This document shows positions 23,030-33,794 of a stretch of DNA of 64,000 nucleotides, one piece after another. Both the position numbers and the translations under genes were made by a program. The notes under the pieces are model-generated. The model saw only the letters and a program-made list of their open reading frames with translations. It had not been told where the DNA came from and ran no database searches. The DNA is from Piliocolobus tephrosceles (lineage: Eukaryota; Chordata; Mammalia; Primates; Cercopithecidae): positions 120,018,341-120,082,340 of the forward strand of contig NC_045441.1 of the NCBI RefSeq assembly GCF_002776525.5. Direction: 5' to 3'. Each line of letters starts with the position of its first letter. Position 1 is the stretch's first letter.

Positions 23030-23652
23030 TGTATTAGCTATCTATTGCTGCATAACTAACCCCAAAAGTTAGTGGCATAAAACAATAAACACTTATTATG
23101 CCATAGTTTCTGCAGGTCAGGATCCTGGGCATGGCTTAACTGGATCCTTTGGCTCAGGGTCACTCACTCATAGGCTGCCATCAAGGTTTTGGCTGGCACA
23201 GCGGTCACCTGCAAGCTCGTTGAGAGAGGACCCACCAGGCCACTCAGGTGACTCTCAGCAGGCCTCAGGTCCTGGTGAAGTACTGGCTGAAGACATCACT
23301 TCCTTGTGGAATGTGGGCCTCTCCATCGGGCAGTTCCCAACACGGTAGCTGGCTTTCCAGAGTACGTGCACAAGAGAGGTAAGAGGACAGAGAGAGGAGA
23401 GAAGAGAGAGAAGAGAGGGAGGAGAGGGGGAGAGAGAGAGCACGTCGTGAGGGAGCAAGCCTGAGAAAGAAGACAACAGAATCACAGTCTATTTGTAACC
23501 TAGTCTCAGAAGTGACATCCTATCACTTTTGACATATTCCATCCATTAGAAGCAAGTTACTAGGTCTAGTCCACACTCCAGGGGAAGGAATGGCACAGGG
23601 CACGAATGCCAGTAGGTGGGGATCAAGGGGACCACGATAAAGCTGCCCAGCA
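23030..23652 (-). mobile_element. MLT1-like MaLR LTR
   Basis: The + strand begins 'tgtattagctatctattgct', continues 'ttagtggcataaaacaat' and ends 'agctgcccagca', the antisense of an old MLT1-type LTR (the poly-A signal region lies at the left). 'gaagtgacatcctatcactt' and 'attagaagcaagttactagg' also belong to this family. A GA-rich microsatellite lies inside at about 23378-23443. Confidence 0.75.
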
Positions 23653-23704
23653 AATGAACACACTCATTTATGCCGTCTCCCACACTGAAAAGAGCAGCGC
23701 TGAT

Positions 23705-23940
23705 TGAAGAGCACAGGAGTCCCAGAGATCCGGGTTTGTGCTCCTGCTTGGAAATGTCAGTTAGACGATCTTGGATTATTTAATGCTTTTGTTTCTTCAT
23801 GGCAAAATGAGAATGATGATAATAACACTGACCTCAAAGGGCTGTTTTGAAAGTCAGACTAAATGAGCTAATTCATGCAAAATACTTACCACAAAATAAG
23901 AGCTCAATGATGATGATAAGCTGCTATTATCATCACTGCC
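23705..23940 (+). mobile_element. MIR fragment
   Basis: MIR core text: 'tttcttcatggcaaaatgag' and 'aatgagctaattcatgcaaa', ending 'aataagagctcaatgatgat'. Confidence 0.75.
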
Positions 23941-23954
23941 ACCGCCACCTGATT

Positions 23955-24130
23955 TGTAATTCAAACCCTCATGTTGACTGGCCGTGGCATTGCAGGCAAG
24001 TTACTTGACTTTTCTGTGCATCTATTTCCTCATGCATAAACTGGGGAAACACTACCCCTGCTTCAGAGCTATTGGGAGGGGAGGGTGGTGATCACGCGCT
24101 TGGCCCTTGGTCACTGTAAATGATTACTTT
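23955..24130 (+). mobile_element. MIR fragment
   Basis: A second MIR-like core: 'ggcaagttacttgacttttc' then 'tttcctcatgcataaactgg'. Confidence 0.65.
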
Positions 24131-24649
24131 TAAAGGGGTTCAGTCTGCTTAGCATAAATTGACTGCCCTTTTTGGTTAAGGCACATCTGTTTTTCTGTCT
24201 TTGTTTGCTCTCCTATGAAATGAGTACAACAATCCTTAATTATTGTGCTTTTCATTGCTCTCTAGCCTATTAAACAATTCCTATTTATGGATTTAGAAGA
24301 AAAAAACTACATGGGTAATCCATAATGGAAGATACATCAAAATCATATTTATGGTCTTAGAAGTGTTCTTTGAAGCAGGATTATTTTCTTCAATTTTATT
24401 TTGGTCATCATTGGAAGTAGTTTTTATTCCTCATGCACATGGCAAATGAAAATGGAGAGAAACTATGAAAAGTGGAGGCTGCAGCCTAGAAGGAAGATTT
24501 GCCACAGACACCTACATAAAGGATAGCTCGTGTGGTATGTAAGAACGGAGTATACACAGCATGTCTTGTTCTTGTCTGCCATCTCTCCTAGGAGCAAGGA
24601 TTTTCCAGCCTCGCAGAGAAGCCTAGTAGGTAATCAGTCATCAGAGTAT
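24131..24649. other. Unassigned sequence
   Basis: No gene or repeat recognised. Confidence 0.4.
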
Positions 24650-24888
24650 AACGTGCGAAGTGCCATCGGGCTCTGACGGGGCAGAGAAGAAAGCCCTTGC
24701 CAGGGATCTAAGCCTTGATGCGGAAGGCAGAGGAAGGCTTCCTAGACAAGTTCACACCTGAGCCAGGGGCTGCAGGCTGGAGGTCCCCAGCTGACAAGGA
24801 GGGAGAGGGGAGATGTGGGCAGAGGAAACAGCACAGACACAGGCTGAGAAATGCCAAGATACCTGAGTGTTCTCAGCAGCAAGCAGCT
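24650..24888 (+). mobile_element. L2 fragment
   Basis: 'gaggaaggcttcctagacaa' followed by 'gagcca' and later 'ggcagaggaaacagcacaga' is the usual L2 internal 3' region order. Confidence 0.6.
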
Positions 24889-24889
24889 G

Positions 24890-25053
24890 GGTGAGCACAG
24901 AATGCAGGGTGAGCACAGAATGCAGGGCGAGCACAGAGTGCAGGGCGAGCACAGAGTGCAGGGTGATGCAGGGCGAGCACAGAGTGCAGGGCGAGCACAG
25001 AGTGCAGGGCGAGCACAGAGTGCAGGGTGATGCAGGGCGAGCACAGAGTGCAG
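24890..25053. repeat. 18-bp minisatellite with interspersed 10-bp short units
   Basis: Eight 18-base units of 'ggcgagcacagagtgcag' (first two with 'ggtgag' and 'gaatgc' variants) start at 24890, 24908, 24926, 24944, 24972, 24990, 25008 and 25036. Two shortened units 'ggtgatgcag' sit at 24962-24971 and 25026-25035. It arose in or next to L2 sequence. ORFs of 79-125 codons on both strands here are products of the repeat (18 is a multiple of three). Confidence 0.97.
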
Positions 25054-25185
25054 GCCCCAGGAAGCACAGCCAGAAGATGGTGACACAGGTAGGTGTGGGG
25101 TCATGACGGGTCTGGTACCTGGTTGACATAATTACGAGTTCATCTAAAAGTGAGGGACAAGGAGCAAGGTCATGTGGTTAAACTA

Positions 25186-25352
25186 TTTTTATTTTTATTT
25201 TTTAAAGAGATGGGATCGTGGTCTGTCGTCCAGGCTGGAGTGCAGTGATGCAATCATGGCTCACTGCAGCGTCAACCTCTTGGGCTCAACCAACCTCCTG
25301 CCCCAGCCTCCTGAGTAGCTGGGATGACAGGCACCAGCCACCGCACCCAGCT
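25186..25352 (-). mobile_element. Alu right arm, reverse (J-like)
   Basis: After a T/A-rich tail, 'ccaggctggagtgcagtgat', 'tcactgcagcgtcaacctct' and 'gagtagctgggatgacaggc' identify an Alu right monomer. The left arm is missing. Confidence 0.88.
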
Positions 25353-26361
25353 CATGTGTGTATTTTACAAAGATTAACTGGTGGCTACAGCAAAGCTAGA
25401 CTAATGGTGAGGGGTGTCTAGGAGACAGAAAGCTGTCTAGGAGGAGCAGAGAAAGGGATGGATTCTAAAGAGATAATAGAGAATAGCAACAAGTTGTGCT
25501 GAGTGTGGATGTGGGTAAGGGAGAGGGAAGAGGTCACAGACCGTAGGTATTCACAGCTTTCACCATGGGGCAGAGCAGGGAGAGCTGGCTTTGGGGAGAA
25601 GGCAATGTGGATGGCTTTGGCTATATGCCTAGTGTTCCATTATTGGAACGCTAAGCCTGTGGGAGTTGTCTGTCTCCTACTGCTCAAGGTCATCGCCAAG
25701 GTCTGATGGCAAAAATTTTAAAAACTGCAACCTCAGGCATAAATGGATTAAATTGAGACAAGTTTAGAAGAGCAGGCTAAACTATTATACTTAGGAGCCA
25801 CTAAAAGTATAAAAAGCAAGAGGTCTCAAAAGATACCCCAGGCTAGAGCTCTAGTTTGAGGGGAATCAACACATAGGGATGTATTTGGAACCAGGGGAGT
25901 AAATAAGATTACTCAGGGAAAACAGCGAATAGGTAAGAAAGCAAAAGACAAAGAGTTTTGAGAAAATAATAACCATAGGATAGAAAAAGATGTGGTGGAA
26001 TGATCCTGATTCTCGTTGGATTTGTGTGGTAGACAGAATGTTTTGACTACAAATTGCATGTGTTAGCCCCGAGGAGAAAAGGCCTCTTCCAGACAAGTGA
26101 CAGGCAGGCGGGAAAAGAAGGGAGGTGGTGTGAGAGGGCGGGAAAGCTTAAGCAGGGTAGATACAATATTAACTCTTGTGAGGCCAGTGGCTTTTCCAGG
26201 CCAGAAGGAAAACAGAAGGGCAAGGTCTGAATTCCACCAGGTGCCCCTGCAGTTCTCCAGGACGCCACATGGGGACCACAGGTGGGCGGTCGGCACAGTA
26301 CCTGTGTTGGGAGCTGCACTCAGGGGCCCCTGGAGGAGAGTGGCTGAGACGGCTCATTCTT
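25353..26361. other. Unassigned sequence
   Basis: No gene recognised. Short ORFs at 25866-26363 on both strands overlap one another and have no motif. Confidence 0.4.
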
Positions 26362-26375
26362 GAGCCTTTTATTTT

Positions 26376-26465
26376 ATTTTTTACTTATTTATTTTTTTAA
26401 TTATACATTAAGTTCTAGGGTACATGTGCTTATACCCAAAGGACTGTAAATCATGCTGCTCTAAA
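26376..26465 (-). mobile_element. Tiny L1PA insertion with 5' inversion
   Basis: The left part is antisense L1PA 3' end ('aagttctagggtacatgtgc', to about 26429). The right part (about 26430-26465, 'tatacccaaaggactgtaaa') is sense L1 from further upstream in the element. 'gagccttttatttt' (26362-26375) and 'gaaccttttatttt' (26466-26479) are a near-perfect target duplication. This is the structure expected from twin priming. Confidence 0.88.
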
Positions 26466-26544
26466 GAACCTTTTATTTTTGCCCCTGAGTGGACCTAAAA
26501 ACTCAGTATTGTTTTCGGTCTTAGGACTTCACTTCTAGTGAGAT

Positions 26545-26952
26545 TGTGTTAGTCCATTTTACGCTGCTATAAAGAGATACCTAAGACTGGGTAATTTATA
26601 CAGGAAAGAGGTTTATTTGGCTCACAGTTCTGCAGCCGTACAAGCATGGCACTGGCACCTGCTCAGTTCCTGGTGAGGCCTCAGGATGTTTTATTCATGG
26701 TGGAAGGCAGAGAGGGAGCAGACGTGTCACATGGCAAGAGAGGGAGGAAGAAAGAGTGAGAGGAAGGAGGTGCCAGCTGTTTTAAACAACCAGCTCCCTC
26801 TAACTGAGCAGGAGCTCGTTAAGTGAGGACAGCACCAAGCCATTCACGAGGGATCCGCCCCATGACTCAAACACCCCACCAGGCCCCACCCCCTATACTG
26901 GGGATCACACTTCAACATGAGATTGGAGGGGACAAACATCCAAACCGTATCA
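26545..26952 (-). mobile_element. MST/MLT1A-type MaLR solo LTR
   Basis: The + strand runs 'tgtgttagtccattttacgc' to 'caaaccgtatca', the reverse of a MaLR LTR. 'gactgggtaatttataca' near the left end is the antisense of the LTR's poly-A region. No internal sequence is present, and no clear 5-base target duplication. Confidence 0.9.
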
Positions 26953-27761
26953 AAGGTATGCTCTAGGATCCACGTTCAAGTAGAACCTACTTTCGTTGCT
27001 TTGCCTTCTAAACTGAACCAACACATATTAGCACAGTTCTCTCTCAGCCACAGAAACCCAGTTTCTCTGGACCATTTTTCCTTATGTAAGAAAATGACCT
27101 GTTTAACCACGGAGGGAACTCCACAGCCCGGTAAGAGAGGAGAGTTGAGAGATAGCTGGTGCAGCGTCTCATAGACAACAGAATTGACTCCCTCGCTGCT
27201 CCTTTCCCATCATCTAAGCCAGTCATCCATTTTCCCCAGGAGTGTTTCTAGGTATCCATCACCGAAACAAAACCCCCACCAATTCTGTGGAATTTTTATA
27301 AAGTATAAACCATTCATGATATGCTAATAGTGAACCATTTGTTAGTATGATACCACATGCAATTCAGGTCAATGAAACTCAACTTAGAAACTGGAAGAAG
27401 AAAAATCACCTTTGCATTATTGGTTTGCATTTGTTCTCTTAGTTCTTGTCCATGGACCCAAGGGTCACCAATACATTTCCTGTCATCAGTCAGCGTCATG
27501 GTGCTCTTCCCCAATCATTATAACCGATTTCAGATGGTGCTAGAAAATTATATTGACTCTGAACACCAAAAGAAATCAGTCATCCTCTAAGGGGTCACAG
27601 GAGGACGTGAGGTTTGGGAGGGCCCAAACCTTACTAAATCCAGCATACATTGGGCCCTTTAACCCAGACACGATGGAATGAGTCTGCACTATCCATTAAG
27701 TGCTATAGGTTTATTCCACAAAGAAGTATAAAATTCCAACAATGCGATATCCTGTACAATT
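26953..27761. other. Unassigned sequence
   Basis: No gene or repeat recognised. Confidence 0.4.
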
Positions 27762-28065
27762 ACATTCATCCCTTGGTATCCTTGAGGGATTGGTTCCAGA
27801 AAGCCCCTTGGATACCAAAATCCACAGATGCTCAAGTCTCTGATAGAAAATAGTGTACTATTTGCATACAGCCTACACACATCCTCCCGTATACTTTAAA
27901 TCGTCTCTAGATTACTTATATTTAATGCAATGCAAATGCTATGCAAATAATTGTTATACTGTATTGTTAGAGAATAATGACAAGAAGAGAGTCTGTTCAC
28001 GTTCAATACAGACACAACTTATTTTTGGAAAACTTTCAATCACAGTTGGTTGGATCCGCCACTGC
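27762..28065 (+). mobile_element. MER2 DNA transposon (Tigger-type, non-autonomous)
   Basis: 'catcccttggtatccttgag', 'ggttccagaaagcccc', 'cctcccgtatactttaaatc', 'tctctagattacttata' and 'gagaataatgacaaga' follow the MER2 consensus order. The right terminal repeat is decayed ('cacagttggttggatccgcc'). Confidence 0.88.
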
Positions 28066-29159
28066 AGAGACCTGACTGCCATTTGTGATATATGCCACCA
28101 CTGTTGGAAGGGGTGAGGAAGGGGTCAGCTACATGTGAGGCAGGTTCTCACAGCCGTCCTGCTGTTGCTTTCAAATACTTCCGAGCTGTCCCATTCATTT
28201 ATTTTGCTGTTGGCAGTGCGGCGCAGCTGGTCTCCCCCAAGAACACTGATTTCAAATGGTGCTAGACAATCACTATTTAAATCTAAACCACCATATGAAA
28301 CCAGCTTCCTGAAGAAGCTTTATGATCTATTTTTTTCTTCATAATGCTCTCTTACCATAAACCCAAGACAACCTAGAAAGGAAAAGTTGAAACCTAGTTG
28401 TGAGTGAGTTACTTAGTGGTCTAAACAGAGCTTTGGCAAATTTCATCTATTCATACGGTGATGTCACTGAATTTGTTATTGAAGGGGGAGCATGCCTGGG
28501 ACTCCCCTTATTCTTAAGTTGCCCAAAGGTTCAGCTTTATCATTTAGAGGCAAGGGCACATGTCAACCCCGTCACTCTTGGGTGGGAGGACAAGGAAAAT
28601 CCTTTGCTTGGGTAAAGGCAGGAGAAGTCAGAGGCATCCTGTGATCAAGTACCCAGCAGGCGGAGGATGAGCAGCAGTGGTGCTGGAGAACTGTCCATCG
28701 GACAGGCAAATAGGACAAAGCAAGTAAGTGCTCGGTAGGAGTGGAAGAAAAATGCTTTCCTAAACCTATTATTTTCACCTGGAGATAACTTTGTTTGATC
28801 CAAAGGATTACTGAGATTTTGGGGTCTAGGGAAGAAAATAGACTAACTCAGAGGCCAAGTCACATAATGGCACTAATGAGATGCTAATGTCACTTCTGGA
28901 ATGAATTCCTTAGACTGCATCTATGAGTTAGTTAGAGGTTTTTATGAGCTTTACTTAAGACTCTCCTTCCCTCTACTCCAAAGGTAAGGCTTTGTACTCT
29001 GAGTTCTCCTTGGCAAATTATTTTTTGCAACAGTTCTTTTTCCCCCTCACAGTATAGTTCTTGATATCATCTTATTAGGTGGCCTGTTCTAGGCATCCAA
29101 GAAGATACTTCATGTACCCAGTCCACCTAACTAAAGGGGTGTGCACTGTTTTTATAAAC
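28066..29159. other. Unassigned sequence
   Basis: No gene or repeat family is recognised. Short ORFs (67-71 codons) have no motif. Confidence 0.4.
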
Positions 29160-29640
29160 TGTTATACAAAAATTATACATTAAATTTGAAATAATACAAT
29201 GAACTCCTAAATTCATACTATCCAAATTCAATAACTATTCCTTTTGCCATGTTTTGCTTTAGTTATCTATATGTAATATAGATGTGTATTTTTTGCTGTA
29301 TTGTTTGAAAGTAAATTGACAACCACCCATACATACACTGCTCCTAACTACTTCAGAATGTCTTTAAATAATGAGGTCATTCTATAAAATGAAGACACTC
29401 TTCTACATGACCACAAAATCTTACCATACCTAAGAAAATAAACAATTCCTTAGTACCCCCAAATATCCATTCCACATCCAACTTCTCCCACTTTCTCCAA
29501 ACAAAAGGTTTTTTATAGTTTTTTCAAACCCAGATTGCATCAAGGTTGATTCACTAAGACTGGTCTCTTTTAGCCTCAAAACACTACCCAACCTTTTCTT
29601 TGGCTTATCATGACATACCACCTTGTAAAAAACAGGCTCT
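29160..29640 (-). mobile_element. Old L1M 3'-region fragment
   Basis: 'gaggtcattctataaaatga', 'ctacatgaccacaaaatctt', 'cctaagaaaataaacaattc' and 'aaacaaaaggttttttatag' resemble the antisense 3' part of old L1 subfamilies. Boundaries are approximate. Confidence 0.5.
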
Positions 29641-29852
29641 AATTCTGGCTGTACCATTCACTTAGTCTGTTCCCTTGGTTTATATTTAAGAACAACTTTA
29701 GTTTCTCCTTCTGACTTTCCTCATATATCATCCTCATTTTACAATCTCGCTATGTGTATTAGAAGAACATCCAATTACCATGTGCCTGTGGTTGATGATT
29801 CCAAGTGGGTTCAGTGCTAAGTCAGTCAGGAGGTGCACTGCAGGCTGCTTAC

Positions 29853-29971
29853 CTTCTGATTAACATAACGTTCTTGTTCCTCATGGGCTTGGCCAGTTAT
29901 CTCTTCATAAGGAGATCCCAGCACAAACTCATCCTTTATCACGGAGAAGCATCCACAGCACATACCTATTG
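29853..29971 (-). other. Candidate exon (minus strand), open on both strands
   Basis: On the minus strand a 119-base segment (two bases plus 39 codons) lies between an acceptor ending 'cctagcag' and a donor AAG|gtaagc. The frame is open, starting IGMCCGCFSVIKDEF and ending EEQERYVNQK, a composition that looks protein-like. The acceptor has a poor pyrimidine tract. The same segment is also open on the plus strand (about 60 codons ending in a stop near 29978), which weakens the case. Just upstream on the minus strand, 29975-30256 is another open frame that ends in a stop at 29975. Product not recognised. Confidence 0.22.
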
Positions 29972-30590
29972 CTGCTAGGCTAGTTTTTTAAAAAGTCTCT
30001 GTGAATAAGGGAATAGAACACCAGGGCTATGGAGATGTGTGGCAATCATTTCATCAAAGATGTAAACGGCTTGTTGACTGCAATGAAAGGCACATACTTT
30101 TGTGAAGTGACAGGCAGTGACACATTTCAAGTGGATAGTAAACTTAAGCACCAAAACTGGGAAAAGTGCCAGGACAGAAGAATCACTGCAACTTTCAAAT
30201 AATGGTTTCACTAATTCTGTGATTCCTTTAGGGACCCCCGGCCTCCTTCTGGTCATGCTAGTGTAATTCGCAGTAGCAGTGACTGAAGTACAAAAGCAGC
30301 AACCAGATTATTCTCATCAGTCACAAAACTCCAAAGTCTGCTTATTTTTGATAAACAACTAGTTGCAGTGTTTGCCTACTGCCTAGAAGTTTTTCAAATG
30401 ATTGACACTTCAGTTATGGGGAAAATTTTTCCTGAAGATGAATTTCTTTCTTTTACTTATATCTGATAAGATCATATACATCTCATACACCAAATACATC
30501 ACACACAGTATATATTCAACCATGCCCTGAGCAGGGCCAAATATGCTAAGTTTTTTACATTGTCTTTATGTATGCTTCTTAGAAATTCAG
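29972..30590. other. Unassigned sequence
   Basis: It carries the 93-codon minus-strand ORF at 29975-30256. No motif is recognised. A possible acceptor (minus, 'ctttcattgcag') lies near 30083. Confidence 0.35.
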
Positions 30591-30595
30591 CAGAA

Positions 30596-30910
30596 GGCTG
30601 AACGTGGTGGCTTCTACCTGTAATCCCAGCATTTTGGGAGGCCGAGGCAGGCAGATCACTTGAGGTCAGAAGTTTGAGACCAGCCTGGCCAACATGGTGA
30701 AACCCCATCTCTACCAAAAAATACACAAAAAAAAAAAAAAAAAAAAAAAAAAATTAGCTGGGCTTGGTGGCACATGCCTATAGTGAGGCTGAGGCTGAGG
30801 CTGAGGCAGGAGAGTTGCTTGAACCCAATAGGCAGAGGTTGCAGTGAGCTGAGATTGTGCCATTGCACTCCAGCCTGGGCGACAGAGCAAGACTGTGTTT
30901 CAAAAAAAAA
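30596..30910 (+). mobile_element. AluS, full length, first of a tandem cluster
   Basis: It starts 'ggctgaacgtggtggctt' and ends with a short poly-A. The middle linker is a long A-run (about 30727-30754). In the right arm 'gaggct' is repeated about three times where 'cccagctactcgg' is normally found. Confidence 0.92.
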
Positions 30911-31068
30911 TTAGCCGGGCATGGTGGCGCATGCCTGCAATCCCAGCTACTCAGGAGGCCAAGGCAGGAGAATCACCTGAACCTGGGAGGCAGAGGTTGC
31001 AGTAAGCCAAGATCATGCCACTGCACTCTAGCCTGGGTGATACAACCAGACTCCATCTCAAAATAAAA
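30911..31068 (+). mobile_element. Extra Alu right monomer
   Basis: 'ttagccgggcatggtggcgc' through 'gactccatctcaaaataaaa' is a right arm alone, joined directly to the Alu before it and the Alu after it. Confidence 0.92.
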
Positions 31069-31370
31069 GGCTGGGTGCAGTGGCTCACGCCTGTAATCTC
31101 AGCACTCTGGGAGACCGAGGCAGGTGGATCATGAGGTCAGGAGTTCAAAACCAGCCTGGCCAAGAAGGTAAAACCCTGTCTCTACTGAATATACAAAAAT
31201 TAGCTGGGTGTGGTGGCAGGTGCTTGTAATCCCAGCTACTCGGGAGGCTGAGGCAGGAGAATTGCCTGAACCCAGGTGGCAGAGGTTGCAGTGTGCCAAG
31301 ATTGCACCACTGGTTTCCAGCCTGGGCGACAGAGTGAGACTCTGTCTCCAAAAAAAAAAAAAAAAAAAAA
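31069..31370 (+). mobile_element. Alu, full length, end of the tandem cluster
   Basis: A complete Alu with 'gatcatgaggtcaggagttc' and a 20-base A tail. 'tcagaagaa' after it resembles 'tcagcagaa' before the first Alu, so the cluster may share one target duplication. Confidence 0.93.
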
Positions 31371-31542
31371 TCAGAAGAATAAAGGTATATTATTTTGCAT
31401 CTATGGGCTCTTCATATTAGCCCAGTGTGACAAGGTCATTTGGTATATCTTCCCACACTGCTTTTATGTCCTTGGGGAGAAAGTGGGGTACTGAGTTGGC
31501 AAGTAGTGACCACACCAGGTGTGGCAGAGCTGAGTAGTGGCA
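31371..31542. other. Short unassigned spacer
   Basis: Nothing recognised. Confidence 0.4.
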
Positions 31543-31730
31543 GTTGATTGTTTTCTGTGACATGAAAAGCCAGCAAACTGGCTTAAGGTCACTTCCCCTG
31601 GGCTTTGAGGATTTCACAAGAAGAATTCTATCTAAGCCTGACATTTCTTTAAGGATGTAGCTTTGAAATGTTCGAGACATCAGAACACAACAGTCCCAAC
31701 TTGAGTATTGAAGCTGGAGATGCAACTGTC
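31543..31730. repeat. Copy 1 of a diverged direct repeat
   Basis: It aligns with 32528-32735: both contain 'gcaaactgg-tta', 'gtcacttccc', 'gatttcacaagaa', 'catttctttaag/cacttctttaag' and 'acacaacagtcc/acacaatagtcc'. Similar by eye (most bases agree). Family not known; an old interspersed repeat or a pair of LTR pieces is possible. Confidence 0.75.
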
Positions 31731-32527
31731 ATGCAACAGAACACACTGTGATAGACATCGAGTTGGGTCCCTGTTTTCACATGAAGCAAGACGCTAGTTT
31801 CCTGAAAACAAGTCTGCATGAAGAGACTGGCTACCCAGTTAACAGCAAAAAACCCTGTGGCTCACTAGGAAGGAGATGGAAGAAAACCAGTTGACAAATT
31901 TAAAAGGGCTCATTCATTCTCTTTCCAGGTCATGCAAACTAGAACAGAGTGAGAGCAAGTGGGATCCGCTTATTTTGTTGAGTCTTTCAGTGACTTTCAG
32001 CTGCAAGGGCAACTCTACGGAGAAGGAAAGATTTTACTCAGTAAACATTAGCATGTTTCCAACCCTCCCTAGCCTCTCATTTCCAACAATCAATTTGATT
32101 GTTCTGTATTTTTAGGCCAGGATACGGTAGGGCTGAATTTCTGTAACTCAGGATGTTCTATTTTAATCATCAGCAATTTTAAGGCATGGCAACATCTGAA
32201 AGAAAAAAAAAAAAAAAAAAAACACGTAATGACTCTTACACACAGAACATGCACTTAAAATTGTCAAAACTCTCCATCTCCAGCATTAAAACAATCATCT
32301 TTCAAGAACAAAATCCTTTCTTGGTGTCTCTCAGCCCACAAGCCATGAGAATGTGTCTCCATTTCAAAACCCAGTCTGTACTGTCATGCTTCTGCTGTTT
32401 CTCAGCAAGCTGCCTTTCTTTGTAACTTTTTTTCTTCCAAATCTGATAGTGAAGCTGGAGCCTGAGATGTAAATTGATAAATGACACCAGGAACTCCTTG
32501 CATGGCAAAAGCTGAACAGTACAAATC
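31731..32527. other. Unassigned sequence between the direct repeats
   Basis: A poly-A run lies at 32201-32221. No gene recognised. Confidence 0.4.
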
Positions 32528-32735
32528 CATTGTTTTCCTGGATGTGCAATGCCAGTCTGTCCTTGCATGAGCAAACTGGATTAAAGTCACTTCCCTTGGG
32601 GCCTGCGGATTTCACAAGAACTGCATCTGAGCAGGACACTTCTTTAAGATGTGGCTTCAAAATGTTTGGGACATGGGACACAATAGTCCTAAGTGGAGTA
32701 TTCCAGCCGGACTGTAGGTGCAGCTGGCACTGTCC
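32528..32735. repeat. Copy 2 of a diverged direct repeat
   Basis: Same orientation as 31543-31730, about 1 kb downstream. Minus-strand ORFs over both copies share the motif LVKS-(S/A)-x-P-(R/K)-GSD, which follows from the DNA similarity. Confidence 0.75.
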
Positions 32736-32814
32736 TGACGAGCGGCCACACAGCTTTAAGTCTTTCTTTGTTGCCCCACATGCCTTAAGATGTTTTCTTA
32801 TAGGAAGTGGATGA

Positions 32815-33000
32815 ACAGGTTAACACAGGATCTGGCTGGGCTGCTTACTAGCTATGTGATCCTGGGCAAATCATTGAACTTTTCCGAGCTTCAGTTTCCT
32901 GATCTGGAGAATGGAGATGCGAATTTCTATATTGCAGTGGTTGTTAGGGTCATACGTAATGCGTCTATAAAAACAGTGGGTCACTTTTAAAGCACTATAT
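32815..33000 (+). mobile_element. MIR fragment
   Basis: 'cttactagctatgtgatcct', 'gggcaaatcattgaactttt' and 'cttcagtttcctgatctgga' are MIR core text. Confidence 0.85.
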
Positions 33001-33124
33001 GAATGTTTGGTGTTTTATCAGCTGGATCAGAACACTGGAGTGATTTCGAGGGAAAAGGCCAAAATGAACTGAAAAATGATGGGAAGAGTACTCTGTGAAA
33101 TTGTCATAGCTTCCATTTTTGGAA

Positions 33125-33350
33125 CACTTAGTCCACAGCAGACACTGTGCCATGTGCTTCACATGGACTTTGTTGGCATTCACAACCACTAACATGGTTG
33201 GTGGTAGCATCTTCATCTTTCAGAAGATGGGCTAGAGACTTAGAAAGGGTACATGACTTCCTGTTGGTCACAGAGCTGGAGTGGCAGACCAGGACTCAAA
33301 CTCCAACATGCCTGATTCCCAGCCCAGGGATTCAGCCAGCACTCTTTACT
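33125..33350 (-). mobile_element. MIR fragment
   Basis: Antisense MIR order: 'cactgtgccatgtgcttcac', 'ggtcacagagctggagtggc', 'gactcaaactcc'. Confidence 0.8.
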
Positions 33351-33794
33351 GCTCGGTCCTTTACATCTTCAGCACATCTTCATATGGACCTCTGAACAGT
33401 CACTGGCTCCAAGTTTCAGGGTTTCATCAGTAAGTACATGAGTAAACCGTGAAAGCCAGCTTTGGTCCTGAGGAGTAGAAGTAGCACCAAATAACTCACC
33501 AAGAGAAAGGGAGAAAAATTAGAAATTAGCACAATTTGGCTTGTACTGAATGGTCAGAAGACCTGGACCCTCCACCACACTTCTGACATGCAGTGTGACC
33601 TTAAGCCAGTCCTGTCCTTCTCTAAAGCCCGTTTTCCCACTAACCTTAAAGAAGTTCAAGTCAAAGGGCACAGTGATGAGTCCCATAGATCATGCTTCAG
33701 ATTATGACAGTGTTAAAATACTGACTCCAAAATACAGCCCGGTAGTTTATCTTCTCGAGTTTCCTGTTTCTATGACACTGTATGGTGAGATGAC
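33351..33794. other. Unassigned sequence with a MIR-like patch
   Basis: About 33570-33640 has faint MIR text ('gcagtgtgaccttaagccag'). No gene is recognised. The 196-codon ORF at 33550-34140 runs through this, a MIR and an Alu and is not a gene. Confidence 0.4.

Noticed and set aside
24742..25129. ORFs of 120 and 125 codons with Cys-Arg-Pro repeats
   Set aside because: They are produced by the 18-bp minisatellite, and all frames are open because the unit length is a multiple of three.
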